This document shows, piece by piece, positions 1 through 9,083 of a stretch of 64,000 bases of DNA. Origin of the DNA: Oxalobacter paeniformigenes (GTDB lineage: Bacteria > Pseudomonadota > Gammaproteobacteria > Burkholderiales > Burkholderiaceae_D); the NCBI RefSeq assembly GCF_027158465.1, contig NZ_JAMKYL010000001.1, positions 620,001-684,000 on the forward strand, read 5' to 3'. Under the pieces are notes generated by a model that saw only the letters and a list, made by a program, of their open reading frames with translations, was not told where the DNA came from and ran no database searches. A program made the translations under genes and the position numbers. Positions within the stretch are counted from its first letter, which is position 1, and each line of letters starts with the position of its first letter.

Positions 1-1
1 G

Positions 2-661
2 GTGCGTTTCGGCAAGGCAGCCACCGAGATCGTGCAGGAAACCATCGCCAGAAAGACCGGCCTGCTCGTCGTCGGCGCCCATGGCGAGTATCCCAACAGC
101 CATGAATATCTGGGCAATGTGCCGGGCAAGCTGCTCCAGGTCAGTCCCGCGCCCGTGCTGGTCGTGCGCAACAAGCCGGTACGCGCCTACGACAAAATCA
201 TGATCGCGATCGACTTTACGGAAATTTCGCGTTATCAGGCCTTGCAAGCACTCGAACTGGCGACGCCGAAAACGGAAATCGTGTTCATTCACGCCTATGA
301 AGTTCCCAACGAAGGCATCATGCGCTATGCCAACGTATCGCAAGGATTGCTGCATGAATTCCGTTCCGACATCCGTATCAAGGCAGGCGCGGAAATGCAG
401 GCGTTCATCGCCAGCCTGAAGATCACCAATCATGTGACATCGGTCATCCAGCTCGGCGTGCCGCATACCGTCATCAAGGAACACGTCCGTTCCAAAAATC
501 CCGACCTGCTGGTCATGGGCAAGCTCGGACGCAGCCGGATCGAGGAATTCATCCTCGGCAGCACCTCGCGCAACACCATCTACGAAACCGACTGCGACAT
601 ACTGGTGGTACCGCCGACAGCCGTCGCCGCACAAATGCAGGCTGCCATGTCGGGCAACTAA
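2..661 (+). CDS. Tandem universal stress protein (UspA family), 5' truncated
   Basis: The reading frame is open to the window edge, so the first visible codon (GTG at base 2) is probably internal. What remains is the end of one Usp domain (residues 1-57, ending in the typical strand PAPVLVVRN) and a complete second domain (about residues 63-207). The second domain carries the nucleotide-binding signature G-2x-G-9x-G-S/T as GKLGRSRIEEFILGST near residues 176-191. Two-domain Usp proteins are usually near 280 residues, so roughly 60 are missing. These cytoplasmic proteins bind ATP or AMP and support survival under stress; no specific partner is visible. Family assignment is firm, exact role is not. 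Confidence 0.88.
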   Translation: MRFGKAATEIVQETIARKTGLLVVGAHGEYPNSHEYLGNVPGKLLQVSPAPVLVVRNKPVRAYDKIMIAIDFTEISRYQALQALELATPKTEIVFIHAYEVPNEGIMRYANVSQGLLHEFRSDIRIKAGAEMQAFIASLKITNHVTSVIQLGVPHTVIKEHVRSKNPDLLVMGKLGRSRIEEFILGSTSRNTIYETDCDILVVPPTAVAAQMQAAMSGN

Positions 662-688
662 CCGGCAAGCGACCGGCGGGCAGGGCGC

Positions 689-721
689 AAAAAAACCGTC
701 CACCCCGGCAGGGGCGGACGG
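689..721 (-). terminator. Intrinsic terminator of the FAH-family gene
   Basis: Read on the minus strand, a hairpin with arms CCGTCC/GGACGG plus CCCC/GGGG (one mismatch between the two blocks, four-base loop) is followed by a run of seven Ts. It sits just beyond the stop of the minus-strand gene at 750-1604. Confidence 0.8.
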
Positions 722-749
722 CGGTTCGGATGCGGTCTGGTTTCAGCCC

Positions 750-1604
750 TTATTTCTTGCCGGGCCAGGCCACGACTTTCTGGCGTTGTTCTCCCAGCTT
801 TTCGACACCGGCGACGACCACGTCGCCGGGTTTGAGGAACACTTGCGGATTGCGTGCCAGCCCCACACCGGGCGGCGTACCGGTCGCGATCACGTCTCCG
901 GGAAGCAGCGTCATGAAATGCGACAGATAGCTGACGATTTTCGCCACCGTGAAAATCATCGTCTTCGTATTGCCGTGCTGCATCCGTTCCCCGTTGACAT
1001 CCAGCCAGACTTCCAGATTCTGCGGATCGGGGATTTCATCGCGGGTGACGAGCCATGGACCGATCGGGCCGAAGGTGTCGCATCCCTTGCCCTTGTCCCA
1101 TTGCGTGCCGCGTTCGATCTGGAATTCACGCTCGGACAAATCGTTGGCGACACAATAACCGGCGACGTAATCCAGTGCTTCCTCTTCCGTCACGTACTGC
1201 GCCTTTTTCCCGATGATGACGCCCAGCTCGATTTCCCAGTCCGACTTTTTCGAATCCTTCGGCAAAATGATATTGTCGTTCGCGCCGCACAGGCAGGTCA
1301 CCGCCTTCATGAACACGATCGGCTCGCGCGGAATACGCATCTTCGCCTCGGCGGCATGCTCGATATAGTTGATGCCGATCGCGATATATTTGCCGACATG
1401 CGCGACCGGCACACCCAGACGCGGACGCCCCTTGACCAGCGGGAGCCTGTCGGTATTGAGTTTCGCCAGTTTCGCCAGCGCACGGTCGGAGAGCTGATCG
1501 GCCGTGAAATCATCTATCTTGCCCGACAGATCGCGCAATTTCCCCTCGGCATCGATCAGGCCGGGTTTTTCCTTGCCGGGTCTTCCGTAACGAACCAGTT
1601 TCAT
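750..1604 (-). CDS. Fumarylacetoacetate hydrolase (FAH) family protein
   Basis: 284 residues, normal for the short FAH family (ureidoglycolate lyase, diketo-deoxy sugar acid hydrolase, 5-oxopent-3-ene decarboxylase types). The core contains KKSDWEIELGVIIG and CVANDLSEREFQ, which carry the acidic metal ligands, then GKGCDTFGPIGPW and the C-terminal GDVIATGTPPGVG loop typical of the fold. These enzymes cleave or decarboxylate 2,4-dioxo acids with Mg or Mn. The ATG at 1604 has AGGAG nine bases upstream. It is monocistronic with its own terminator, so context does not reveal the substrate. I would not choose between hydrolase, lyase and decarboxylase from sequence alone. Confidence 0.85.
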   Translation of the reverse strand: MKLVRYGRPGKEKPGLIDAEGKLRDLSGKIDDFTADQLSDRALAKLAKLNTDRLPLVKGRPRLGVPVAHVGKYIAIGINYIEHAAEAKMRIPREPIVFMKAVTCLCGANDNIILPKDSKKSDWEIELGVIIGKKAQYVTEEEALDYVAGYCVANDLSEREFQIERGTQWDKGKGCDTFGPIGPWLVTRDEIPDPQNLEVWLDVNGERMQHGNTKTMIFTVAKIVSYLSHFMTLLPGDVIATGTPPGVGLARNPQVFLKPGDVVVAGVEKLGEQRQKVVAWPGKK

Positions 1605-1717
1605 GATGTAGTCTCCTGAAAATTGACGTCGGTTTTGTCATTGCCATCGTGCAAAATCATACCGCCAAAGCCCGCATTTCCCAAACGCCGCCACTATCCG
1701 GCAAGACATCCGCAACG

Positions 1718-2224
1718 CTACCGGTTCGGGGCGGCGATGTCGCCCAGCGCGGCTTGCCAGCTTGAGAGTTTCGCCTCGAAAGTCCGGCTGGCATATGCGG
1801 GCGACGACGAGGGAAGCTGTATCGTCCGGTAGCCTGCCGCTTCCAGCCGCGGTGCGTACGCTCCCGCCACCTTGCCATTGAAACAGACTGTCTCCAGACG
1901 CGGGCAGGCGCTTTTGAGCTGGCCGAAATCGTTGGGAACGGCGTTTCTGATACGGGCGTCCAGACTGCCGATCCGGTCGCACATCGTAATCACATCCCAC
2001 AGGCCGATACCGTGATGCAACAGGCGCGAAAGCCGTTCTTCATAGGGCAGGGCGGTCAAATCCTCGCCCAGCACGGCCGAGAGCAGCCGCCAGAACTGGT
2101 TGCGCGGATGGGCGTAATACTGGCGGGCCGCCAGCGATTCGCGTCCCGGAAAGCTGCCCAGAATCATCACGCGGATATCGGAAGACAGCACGGGGGCCAG
2201 CCCGTTCAGGGGAGCAAGCGGCAT
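1718..2224 (-). CDS. Hypoxanthine-DNA glycosylase-like protein (UDG superfamily)
   Basis: 168 residues from ATG 2224. The frame is open further upstream, but similarity to the family begins here. Visible family landmarks are RVMILGSFPGRESL (motif 1), the QYYAHPRNQFWRLL block, GIGLWDVITMCDRIGSLD, VPNDF and the late LPSSSPAY segment. This order matches the bacterial hypoxanthine-DNA glycosylase branch of the uracil-DNA glycosylase superfamily, which removes deaminated adenine from DNA. No strong ribosome site precedes the start. It stands alone, convergent with the FAH gene. A Mug-like specificity is the main alternative. Confidence 0.8.
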   Translation of the reverse strand: MPLAPLNGLAPVLSSDIRVMILGSFPGRESLAARQYYAHPRNQFWRLLSAVLGEDLTALPYEERLSRLLHHGIGLWDVITMCDRIGSLDARIRNAVPNDFGQLKSACPRLETVCFNGKVAGAYAPRLEAAGYRTIQLPSSSPAYASRTFEAKLSSWQAALGDIAAPNR

Positions 2225-2437
2225 GGCGCATCGGCCGGAACCGGAAAACGTTTTTTCTGGCATCGTCAGGGTATGGTCGAAAGGTTGGCGGACACCGGCA
2301 TTGTATCGGCAAATACCGCCATTGCCGAGAGGGAAGCGGCAGACGCGACCGTGAAAACATTGCGTTGCGACAAAACCGGAAAACAGGGGATTCCTATACT
2401 GAAAGCTCGACAACAAAACAAGATACAGGGCGGCATC

Positions 2438-2695
2438 ATGCAAACCGGATACAGCGCGACGGAAACGGATTTTACCGGAGAAGAAAACGCGCGAAGAAAC
2501 CGCAAACGCGCCGACATGGTCGATCGGGGCATCGACATGGCGCTCGGACAGGGCTTTGCCTCGGCGGAACGTTTCATGCAGGCGCATCCCGACAGTCCCG
2601 ACATTCTGGCGGGCATTTTGCGCAGGCGGCTGGATCGCCACGGCAAAATGACGGATGAACAATCCGTGCCGGATACGGATCGCCTGTTGCCGTAG
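2438..2695 (+). CDS. Small hypothetical protein
   Basis: 85 residues from an ATG preceded by a weak CAGGG. The protein is hydrophilic with no signal peptide or membrane segment and has helical, charged content (ENARRNRKRADMVDRG, ILRRRLDRHGKM). The segment from about residue 27 (DMVDRGIDMALGQGFASAERFM) looks like a folded helical unit. I do not recognise the family. It lies between the divergent glycosylase gene and the GNAT gene, with 89 bases to the latter. The longer frame open upstream of this ATG overlaps the glycosylase and is not credible. Confidence 0.5.
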   Translation: MQTGYSATETDFTGEENARRNRKRADMVDRGIDMALGQGFASAERFMQAHPDSPDILAGILRRRLDRHGKMTDEQSVPDTDRLLP

Positions 2696-2784
2696 GGCGC
2701 AGGCACGACAGGGCAAAAGCACGGCGGATATGTCATACTGTCATTGCGGCATCCGCCGTCGACCTTTCCAGAAACGGCAATACC

Positions 2785-3204
2785 ATGGATATACACTACA
2801 AAAGCGGCGCGACCTTTACGGTGGCCGAAATGATCGACCTTTACCGGCGTTCGACGCTGGGCAAGCGGCGGCCTCTGGACAGACCCGACATTTTCGGGCA
2901 AATGCGCGACAACGCCAATCTGGTCGTCACCGCATGGGACGGCGACAAACTCGTCGGCATCGCCCGCAGCCTCACCGACTTCGGCTACGTCACCTATCTG
3001 GCGGATCTCGCGGTGGACGAAGCCTACCAGCGACAGGGCATCGGCAAACGCCTGATCGAGGAAACGCGCGCCCGGATGGCGCCCACCTGCAAAATCGTGT
3101 TGCTGGCCGCGCCGCGCGCCAATGAATACTATCCGCAAATCGGCTTCGAACACAATCCGAGAGCCTGGGTACTCAAAGGCGAAGTCTCCTTTACCCCCGA
3201 CTGA
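2785..3204 (+). CDS. GNAT family N-acetyltransferase
   Basis: 139 residues, a single GNAT domain. The acetyl-CoA binding motif A is clear as VDEAYQRQGIGKRLIEE (the Q/R-x-x-G-x-G pattern), preceded by the beta strand YVTYLADLAV and followed by IVLLAAPRANEYYPQIGFEHN, the usual strand plus 'Y-x-x-x-G-F' end. These cytosolic enzymes transfer acetyl from acetyl-CoA to an amine; the substrate cannot be read from sequence. It ends 115 bases before the iron alcohol dehydrogenase start. Confidence 0.88.
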   Translation: MDIHYKSGATFTVAEMIDLYRRSTLGKRRPLDRPDIFGQMRDNANLVVTAWDGDKLVGIARSLTDFGYVTYLADLAVDEAYQRQGIGKRLIEETRARMAPTCKIVLLAAPRANEYYPQIGFEHNPRAWVLKGEVSFTPD

Positions 3205-3319
3205 ATTCGCCGGATACGGCAAATGGCGTTACCGGCTCTTTTTCTCGCTTGCGCAAAGAGGTAAGATGACAAAACGATCTGTTTATAGCGGGACAGACGT
3301 TACGCAAGAGGTAAAAAAC

Positions 3320-4492
3320 ATGATGAATTTCACTTATTACATCCCGACAAGGATTTTGTTCGGTACCGGAACGCTCGATCAGCTGCATGCCCAGCAGTTA
3401 CCCGGCAAAAAAGCGCTGATCGTCACCACATCGGGCCAGTCCATCCGGAAATACGGCTATCTCGACCGCGTTGAAAAAGAACTGGCAAAAGCCGGCGTCG
3501 CGTCTGTCGTATTCGACAAGATAATGCCCAATCCGGTCGAACGCCATGTCATGGAAGGTGCGCAAATCGCACGGGAACAGGGTTGCGATTTCATCGTCGG
3601 TCTGGGTGGCGGCAGCAGTATCGATTCCGCCAAATCCATCGCACTGATGGCGACCAACGAAGGCACGTACTGGGACTACATCGCCGGCGGCAGCGGCAAG
3701 GCGAAAGCACCCGCACACCGTCCGTTGCCCGTCGTGGCCATCACCACCACCGCAGGTACCGGCACCGAAGCCGATCCGTGGACCGTCGTCACCCGTGAGG
3801 AAACCAACGAAAAAATCGGCTTCGGCTACGACGACACCTTTCCGGTACTCTCGATCGTCGATCCGGAACTGATGCTGACCGTCCCGCCTGCACTGACCGC
3901 TTTCCAGGGTTTCGACGCCCTGTTCCACAGCACCGAAGGCTATCTGGCGCAATGTGCCAATCCCGTCAGCGAGGCCTTGTCGCTCAAGGCCATCGAACTC
4001 ATCGGCAAAAACCTTCCGGTCGCCGTGCGTGACGGCAAGAATCTGGCGGCACGCGAAGGCATGGCGATCGCCAGCACCATTTCCGGCATGGTCGAATCCA
4101 TTTCGTCATGCCTGTCGGAACACTCGCTGGAACACGCCCTGTCGGCCTATCATCCCGAATTGCCGCACGGGGCAGGGCTTATCATGATCAGCCAGGCCTA
4201 TTACACCCACTTCGCACAGGCGCACGCCTGCGACGCCAAAATGATCGACATGGCCCGTGCGCTGGGCAAGACCGATGCGACCCATCCGATGGATTTCGTC
4301 ATCGCGCTGGTGCAGTTGCAAGCCGCCTGCGGCGTGGACAACCTCAAAATGTCCGATTACGGCATCCGTCGCGAAGACTTGCCCGCCATGGCGAAAAACG
4401 CCCGTGAAACCATGGGCGACCTGTTCCTGCTCGATCCGGTCATGCTCTCCGAAGCCGATTGCATCACCATCTACGAACACTCCTATCGCTAG
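3320..4492 (+). CDS. Iron-containing alcohol dehydrogenase
   Basis: 390 residues, normal for group III alcohol dehydrogenases. The start at ATG 3320 follows AAGAGGT and gives the typical beginning MMNFTYYIPTRILFGTG; the frame open upstream overlaps the previous gene. The dinucleotide-binding GGGSSIDSAKSIAL and TTTAGTGTEADPW lie in the N-terminal half. Metal-region residues are in GFDALFHSTEGYL and EHSLEHALSAYHPELPHGAGL, where the Asp and three His ligands normally sit. The enzyme should interconvert an alcohol and an aldehyde with NAD(P)H. Subfamily (butanol, lactaldehyde or other) is not resolved. No partner gene is adjacent, so it is probably expressed alone. Confidence 0.9.
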   Translation: MMNFTYYIPTRILFGTGTLDQLHAQQLPGKKALIVTTSGQSIRKYGYLDRVEKELAKAGVASVVFDKIMPNPVERHVMEGAQIAREQGCDFIVGLGGGSSIDSAKSIALMATNEGTYWDYIAGGSGKAKAPAHRPLPVVAITTTAGTGTEADPWTVVTREETNEKIGFGYDDTFPVLSIVDPELMLTVPPALTAFQGFDALFHSTEGYLAQCANPVSEALSLKAIELIGKNLPVAVRDGKNLAAREGMAIASTISGMVESISSCLSEHSLEHALSAYHPELPHGAGLIMISQAYYTHFAQAHACDAKMIDMARALGKTDATHPMDFVIALVQLQAACGVDNLKMSDYGIRREDLPAMAKNARETMGDLFLLDPVMLSEADCITIYEHSYR

Positions 4493-5140
4493 AAGGAGCC
4501 GGGCAGGGCATATTTCCATCCCGTCACGTGCCCGACGGCGCGTGACGGATGCCTGCCGTTTTGCCCGCATACCGTCATTTTCCTTGCCGCGCCGGCCATA
4601 TCTTGCCAGCCATATACCAACCGCAAGGCACATACCGTATCCGTCAGGGTATCATTTTTTGCCTTCCGGTCAGCGTGCTTTTCCCCGCCAGCCTCGCCAT
4701 GCCGTCGTGCACGATTCAATGACAGCCTTTCGTACAGCCTTCCCCAGGGCAACGACATATCTGCGGAGCGCACACTGCCTTCCATCTGCCGTCGCAGCCC
4801 GCATATCCCATCATCCTGCCATGCCGCTACACGATGCCACGGCAATCGCATACACCGTCATCCACACGCCATAGCCCACGGGCGATATTCCGCAAGCCAT
4901 ATTCGCACCATGTCGCAGATGCCGTTTCTGTTTGCCATATCGTCACCTGTCCGCACGTCATCCCCGTCGGGTACACCGTCCATATTTTTTCGTGTCCATC
5001 GCCTGCCGCATACCGGTTCCGACAGCCGTTTGAAGACGGGCAACCGGTATCTCCCGTCTTTCCCCAAGAGCGTTCATGTCTTCGTCACCACCGGATGAAT
5101 CCCATCGAACAGGGAAGAATCGGGGAGTGAAACAAAAAAA
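4493..5140. other. Long gene-free stretch upstream of the siderophore operon
   Basis: About 650 bases without a supportable gene on either strand. Frames here are short and have no family features. The plus strand is noticeably C-rich and G-poor and is studded with CATA/CCATAT words. Near 4523-4548 there is a hairpin (arms CGTCACG/CGTGACG) without a T-run, just after the alcohol dehydrogenase stop. I see no tRNA or recognised riboswitch. Confidence 0.5.
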
Positions 5141-5182
5141 TTAAATGATAATGATAGTCATTATCATTTAATTCGGTATAAT
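5141..5182 (+). promoter_or_regulatory. Fur box overlapping the siderophore-uptake promoter
   Basis: Bases 5141-5171 form a perfect inverted repeat with 14-base arms, TTAAATGATAATGA and TCATTATCATTTAA, around TAG. This contains the classical Fur consensus GATAATGATA-T-CATTATC almost exactly. A TATAAT -10 box at 5177-5182 follows immediately, so bound Fur-Fe(II) would cover the -35 region and block RNA polymerase. The first gene starts 68 bases downstream. Iron-repressed expression of the four following genes is inferred from this. Confidence 0.93.
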
Positions 5183-5249
5183 ACCGCCATCGAAAACACG
5201 CCACGCCGAAGCGGAAAGCAAGGAGTGGCCACAAGGCAGCGTTTGACCG

Positions 5250-6230
5250 ATGGCAGTCGATACAATCAAATGGAACAGTCCGGCAGTGTTCAGGGCAGGC
5301 ATGTCGCTGATATTGTGCGTGCTGGCCATCCTCTCGATACAAACCGGGGTACAGGATTTCAGCCTGTCGGGCTTCATCGCCGGGGAAGGGGCAGACCGCT
5401 TTATCGGTTTCATCAGCCGCATGCCGCGCACACTGGCGATCATCCTCACCGGTGCGGGACTCGCCATTTCCGGCATCATCATGCAAACCCTGACGAACAA
5501 CAAATTCGTTTCGCCGACGACGGCCGGCACGCTCGCATGGTGCCGTTTCGGCGTGATGCTGGCGATATTGCTGACGGCAGGCGCACCGCCATGGTTGCGT
5601 CTGGGCGTTGCTTTCGCGGCATCGCTGGCCGGCACTTTCTGCTTCATCGCCCTGTTGCAAAACATCCGTTTCACCAACGTGTTCATGGTCCCGCTGGCGG
5701 GCATCATGCTCGGCAATGTCGTCAACGCGGTCACCATCTTCATCGCTTACCGCTATGACATCATCCAGAACATGCTGTCCTGGTTGCAAGGCAATTTCGC
5801 GCTTGTCGTTCGCGGCAATTACGAACTTTTGTATCTGGGGCTGCCCTGTCTGGTTCTGGCATGGTACTACGCCAACCGCTTCACCATCGCCGGCATGGGG
5901 GAGAGCATGGCCATCAGTCTGGGCGAAAATCCGCGCCGCACCATACTGCTCGGCCTGGCGATCGTCGCGCTGCTCACTTCGCTGATCGTCGTCACCGTCG
6001 GCAGCATCCCGTTCGTCGGGCTGGTCATCCCCAACATCATATCCATGATCCGTGGTGACAACCTCAGGGGAACGCTGCCCGAAACGGCACTGTCGGGGGC
6101 GGTTTTTCTGCTGGCATGCGATCTGGCCGGGCGTATCGTCATTTATCCCTATGAAGTCAATATCAGCGTCGTTTCCGGTATCGCCGGCAGCCTGCTGTTT
6201 CTGGTGATCCTGTTCAGGAGGAAACGCTGA
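5250..6230 (+). CDS. Ferric-siderophore ABC transporter permease 1 (FecCD family)
   Basis: 326 residues with about nine hydrophobic segments, the FecCD/BtuC architecture. Characteristic stretches are RMPRTLAIILTGAGLAISGIIMQTLTNNKFVSPTTAGT near the N-terminus and VTVGSIPFVGLVIPNIISMIRG, whose G-L-V-x-P-N loop contacts the ATPase. This is an inner-membrane half-channel; it should pair with the permease that follows. By family it resembles the YclN/FatD/VctD group, which handles catecholate or petrobactin-type siderophores. It is the first gene of a tight operon behind a Fur box; its stop overlaps the next start in TGATG. Confidence 0.93.
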   Translation: MAVDTIKWNSPAVFRAGMSLILCVLAILSIQTGVQDFSLSGFIAGEGADRFIGFISRMPRTLAIILTGAGLAISGIIMQTLTNNKFVSPTTAGTLAWCRFGVMLAILLTAGAPPWLRLGVAFAASLAGTFCFIALLQNIRFTNVFMVPLAGIMLGNVVNAVTIFIAYRYDIIQNMLSWLQGNFALVVRGNYELLYLGLPCLVLAWYYANRFTIAGMGESMAISLGENPRRTILLGLAIVALLTSLIVVTVGSIPFVGLVIPNIISMIRGDNLRGTLPETALSGAVFLLACDLAGRIVIYPYEVNISVVSGIAGSLLFLVILFRRKR

Positions 6231-7207
6231 TGCGCGCCTTCGTTTCGCGTCCTGCCATATCCGGTACCGGCAAAATCGTCTGGCTGGCCATTCTGGCTGC
6301 TGCCGCCGCGTTCCTGTTCATCGCCGGCGGACTCGACGCGGACAATATCGGTTATTTCCTGCCGAAACGGCTGGCGAAAATACTTGCCATCGCCGTTTCG
6401 GCATGGTGCATCGGCTATACCGCCGTGACCTTCCAGACCATCACCTGCAACCGCATTCTCACCCCGTCCGTCATGGGGCTCGATACGCTGTACCTGTTCA
6501 TCCAGACCGTCGTCATCTGCTTTTTCGGTTCCGGCAAGCTCGAAATGATGAGCGGATACGGCAATTTCTTGTTGTCGGTCGCCATCATGACCGGCGCAAG
6601 CGGTCTGCTGTTTTTGCTGCTGTTCGGCAAAATGCGGCGCAGCGTCTATTTTCTGCTGCTGGCCGGACTGGTCGCCGGCGCGCTTTTCCAGAGTCTGGCG
6701 ACATTCATGCAAGTCATGATGGACCCCAACGAATTTCTGTTTTTGCAAGGCAAGATGTTCGCCAGCTTCAACAACATCAATACCGGCCTTCTGGGACTGT
6801 GCATCCTCATCTGTCTGGCCGTCATCGTCCTGACATGGCGCGACTGCCGGCAATACGACGTTCTGGCGCTTGGGCCGGAACAGGCCATCAGTCTGGGAAT
6901 ATCCTACCGGGCCGCCATCCTCAAAAGCCTGATCGTCACGGCGGTACTGGTCTCCGTTTCCACCGCGCTGACCGGGCCGGTCACTTTTCTGGGCATACTG
7001 GTGGCCAATCTCGCGCGCCAGCTTACCGGCTCATTCCGCCATAGCCGCATCATCGCCTGTTCCGTCCTGCTCGGTTGCCTGTTTCTGACGACGGGCCAAT
7101 GGCTGACCGAACGGGTATTCCAGTTTTCCACCACCGTCAGTGTCATTATCAACTTCATCGGTGGCCTGTATTTCATCTTCCTGATACTCAAGGACGGCAA
7201 AACATGA
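6230..7207 (+). CDS. Ferric-siderophore ABC transporter permease 2 (FecCD family)
   Basis: 325 residues, again multi-spanning FecCD type. It contains YFLPKRLAKILAIAVSAWCIGYTAVTFQTITCNRILTPSVMGLDTLY (the equivalent of the first permease's N-terminal motif) and TALTGPVTFLGILVANLARQLTG near the C-terminus, the ATPase-contact region. It resembles the YclO/FatC/VctG group and should form the heterodimeric inner-membrane channel with permease 1. The start codon shares one base with the preceding stop, and its own stop overlaps the ATPase start by four bases (ATGA), indicating translational coupling. Confidence 0.93.
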   Translation: MRAFVSRPAISGTGKIVWLAILAAAAAFLFIAGGLDADNIGYFLPKRLAKILAIAVSAWCIGYTAVTFQTITCNRILTPSVMGLDTLYLFIQTVVICFFGSGKLEMMSGYGNFLLSVAIMTGASGLLFLLLFGKMRRSVYFLLLAGLVAGALFQSLATFMQVMMDPNEFLFLQGKMFASFNNINTGLLGLCILICLAVIVLTWRDCRQYDVLALGPEQAISLGISYRAAILKSLIVTAVLVSVSTALTGPVTFLGILVANLARQLTGSFRHSRIIACSVLLGCLFLTTGQWLTERVFQFSTTVSVIINFIGGLYFIFLILKDGKT

Positions 7208-7962
7208 TCGCCACCGACTCCCTTTCCAAACAGTATGGCGGAAAAACCGTATTGTCCGACATCACACTGGAGCTGCCGCGCGGCAAGCTGGTCGCCTTCA
7301 TCGGCGGCAACGGCGCGGGAAAAAGCACGCTGTTGTCGCTGATCGCCCGCACGCTGCCGCGTTCGGCAGGCAAGGTCATCATCGACGATATCGAACTGGC
7401 CGACTGGAACAACCGGGAACTCGCGAAAAAACTCTCTATCCTGCGTCAGACCAACGACATCGACATCCGGCTGACCGTGCGCGAACTCGTCGCTTTCGGG
7501 CGTTTTCCCTACACACGCGGACGGCTTGATGCCGGGGATGAACGGCAAATCGACAACGCACTGGCGTGCCTCGGACTGAAAGCGCTGCAAGAACGCTATC
7601 TGGACGAACTCTCCGGCGGCCAGCGGCAAATGGCGTTCATCGCCATGATCGTGGCACAGGACACCGAATACATCATGCTCGACGAACCGCTGAACAACCT
7701 CGACATGCGCCATTCGGTACACATCATGAACGTCTTGCGGCAACTCGTGGAGACGGCAGGAAAAACCGTTTTCGTCGTCATTCACGACATCAATTTCGTC
7801 GCCGCGCATGCCGACCACATCATCGCACTGAAAGACGGACAAATCGTCGCACAGGGCGATGTCAGGGACATCATCCGCACCGACGTACTCAGGCGCATCT
7901 ATGGCATGGACATCCGCGTCATCGACATCGACGGTCGTCCGGTCTGTCTGTATTACAGCTGA
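7204..7962 (+). CDS. Ferric-siderophore ABC transporter ATP-binding protein
   Basis: 252 residues from ATG 7204, chosen because it overlaps the preceding stop as ATGA and gives the standard start MIATDSLSKQYG. Walker A is GGNGAGKS (residues 34-41), the ABC signature LSGGQRQ (136-142), Walker B YIMLDE (156-161) and the switch histidine is in VFVVIHDINFVAAHADHII. It supplies the energy for import through the two permeases. It belongs with the FepC/YclP/VctC ATPases. Same operon, Fur controlled. Confidence 0.95.
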   Translation: MIATDSLSKQYGGKTVLSDITLELPRGKLVAFIGGNGAGKSTLLSLIARTLPRSAGKVIIDDIELADWNNRELAKKLSILRQTNDIDIRLTVRELVAFGRFPYTRGRLDAGDERQIDNALACLGLKALQERYLDELSGGQRQMAFIAMIVAQDTEYIMLDEPLNNLDMRHSVHIMNVLRQLVETAGKTVFVVIHDINFVAAHADHIIALKDGQIVAQGDVRDIIRTDVLRRIYGMDIRVIDIDGRPVCLYYS

Positions 7963-7995
7963 CAACGCTTTTTTTTCAACAACCGAAAAACCATC

Positions 7996-8982
7996 ATGAA
8001 ACAAAAACTTCTTTATGCCTTCGTATTCGCATTGACACTGGGCCTTATGGCCGCCTGCAGCAAACGGCAGGACGCTCCGCAAGCCACGCAGCCGGCCGCA
8101 CAGCAAACCGCATCGGCACAAACCGCATCCACGCAAAACGGCAGCGGGTCGGTCGCCATCGCACATGAACTGGGCATGACAGTCGTTCCACTGCATCCGG
8201 CCAAAGTCGCCGTTTTCGACATGGGAACGCTCGACATCATCAATGTCATCGGCGCAAACGCGCAAATCGCAGTACCGGGCGATATCGTCACGTCATACCT
8301 GTCGCAATACAAAAACGACATCCGTATCGGCGGAATCAAGGAACCCGATATGGAAGGACTGTATAACTGGAAGCCGGACATCATCTTCATCAGCGGTCGC
8401 CAGAGAGCCTACTATCCCGAATTGTCCCGGATCGCGCCGACCGTCTATATGCAGACCGATCCGGAAAATTACCTGCGCGACATGGAAAAACACGTCACCG
8501 AACTGGGCAAGATTTTCGGACGCGAGGATGTCGCCCGTGAAAAGCTCGATGCACTGGCTGCCAAGGTCGATAAAGCGAAAGCCGCCGCGGCAGGTACCCG
8601 TGAAAAAGCGCTTGTCATCCTGACCAACGACGGCAGTATAAGCGCCTACGGCAAAGGCTCGCGCTTCGGCATGATCCACGACATCTTCGGTATTCCGGCG
8701 GCAGACGACACCATCAAACCCTCGCTGCACGGACAGGAAATCAGCTACGAATACATCGCGCGGGTCGATCCGGACATCCTCTACGTCGTGGACAGAACCG
8801 CCGTCATCGGCGGCACGAAATACGCCAACGCCACGCTGGACAACCCGCTTGTTGCCAGCACCCGCGCCGCCAGAAACGGCAAAATCGTCAACATGGACGC
8901 CGAAGCATGGTACCTGACAGCCGGTGGCCTGACCGCCACCGACAGAATGATCGACGATATCCTCACCGGACTGGGGAAATAA
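7996..8982 (+). CDS. Siderophore-binding lipoprotein of the ABC transporter
   Basis: 328 residues. A lipoprotein signal with lipobox LMAAC puts the lipidated Cys at residue 21. A Gln/Ala/Thr-rich linker (about 22-50) precedes a periplasmic-binding domain of the helical-backbone class III type: GMTVVPLHPAKVAVFDMGTLDIINVIGA, GGIKEPDMEGLYNWKPDIIFISGRQ and the long helix DREDVAREKLDALAAKVDKAKAA region. This domain captures ferric siderophore in the periplasm and feeds the permeases. The closest group by feel is YclQ/FatB/VctP. It begins 33 bases after the ATPase gene and ends the operon; no TonB-dependent outer-membrane receptor lies nearby. Confidence 0.92.
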   Translation: MKQKLLYAFVFALTLGLMAACSKRQDAPQATQPAAQQTASAQTASTQNGSGSVAIAHELGMTVVPLHPAKVAVFDMGTLDIINVIGANAQIAVPGDIVTSYLSQYKNDIRIGGIKEPDMEGLYNWKPDIIFISGRQRAYYPELSRIAPTVYMQTDPENYLRDMEKHVTELGKIFGREDVAREKLDALAAKVDKAKAAAAGTREKALVILTNDGSISAYGKGSRFGMIHDIFGIPAADDTIKPSLHGQEISYEYIARVDPDILYVVDRTAVIGGTKYANATLDNPLVASTRAARNGKIVNMDAEAWYLTAGGLTATDRMIDDILTGLGK

Positions 8983-9083
8983 ACCTGTGCTTCAAGCAGT
9001 CGTCAGGTAACATTCAGGCGGTCTCGTCACCATGTGTCAGGAAAAATCACGCCGAATGAATGAGCGCATATGAAAAGAAAGCG

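Noticed and set aside
6904..8265. A 453-codon minus-strand frame across the siderophore ATPase and lipoprotein genes
   Set aside because: The plus-strand genes have complete, conserved motifs; this antisense frame shows none.
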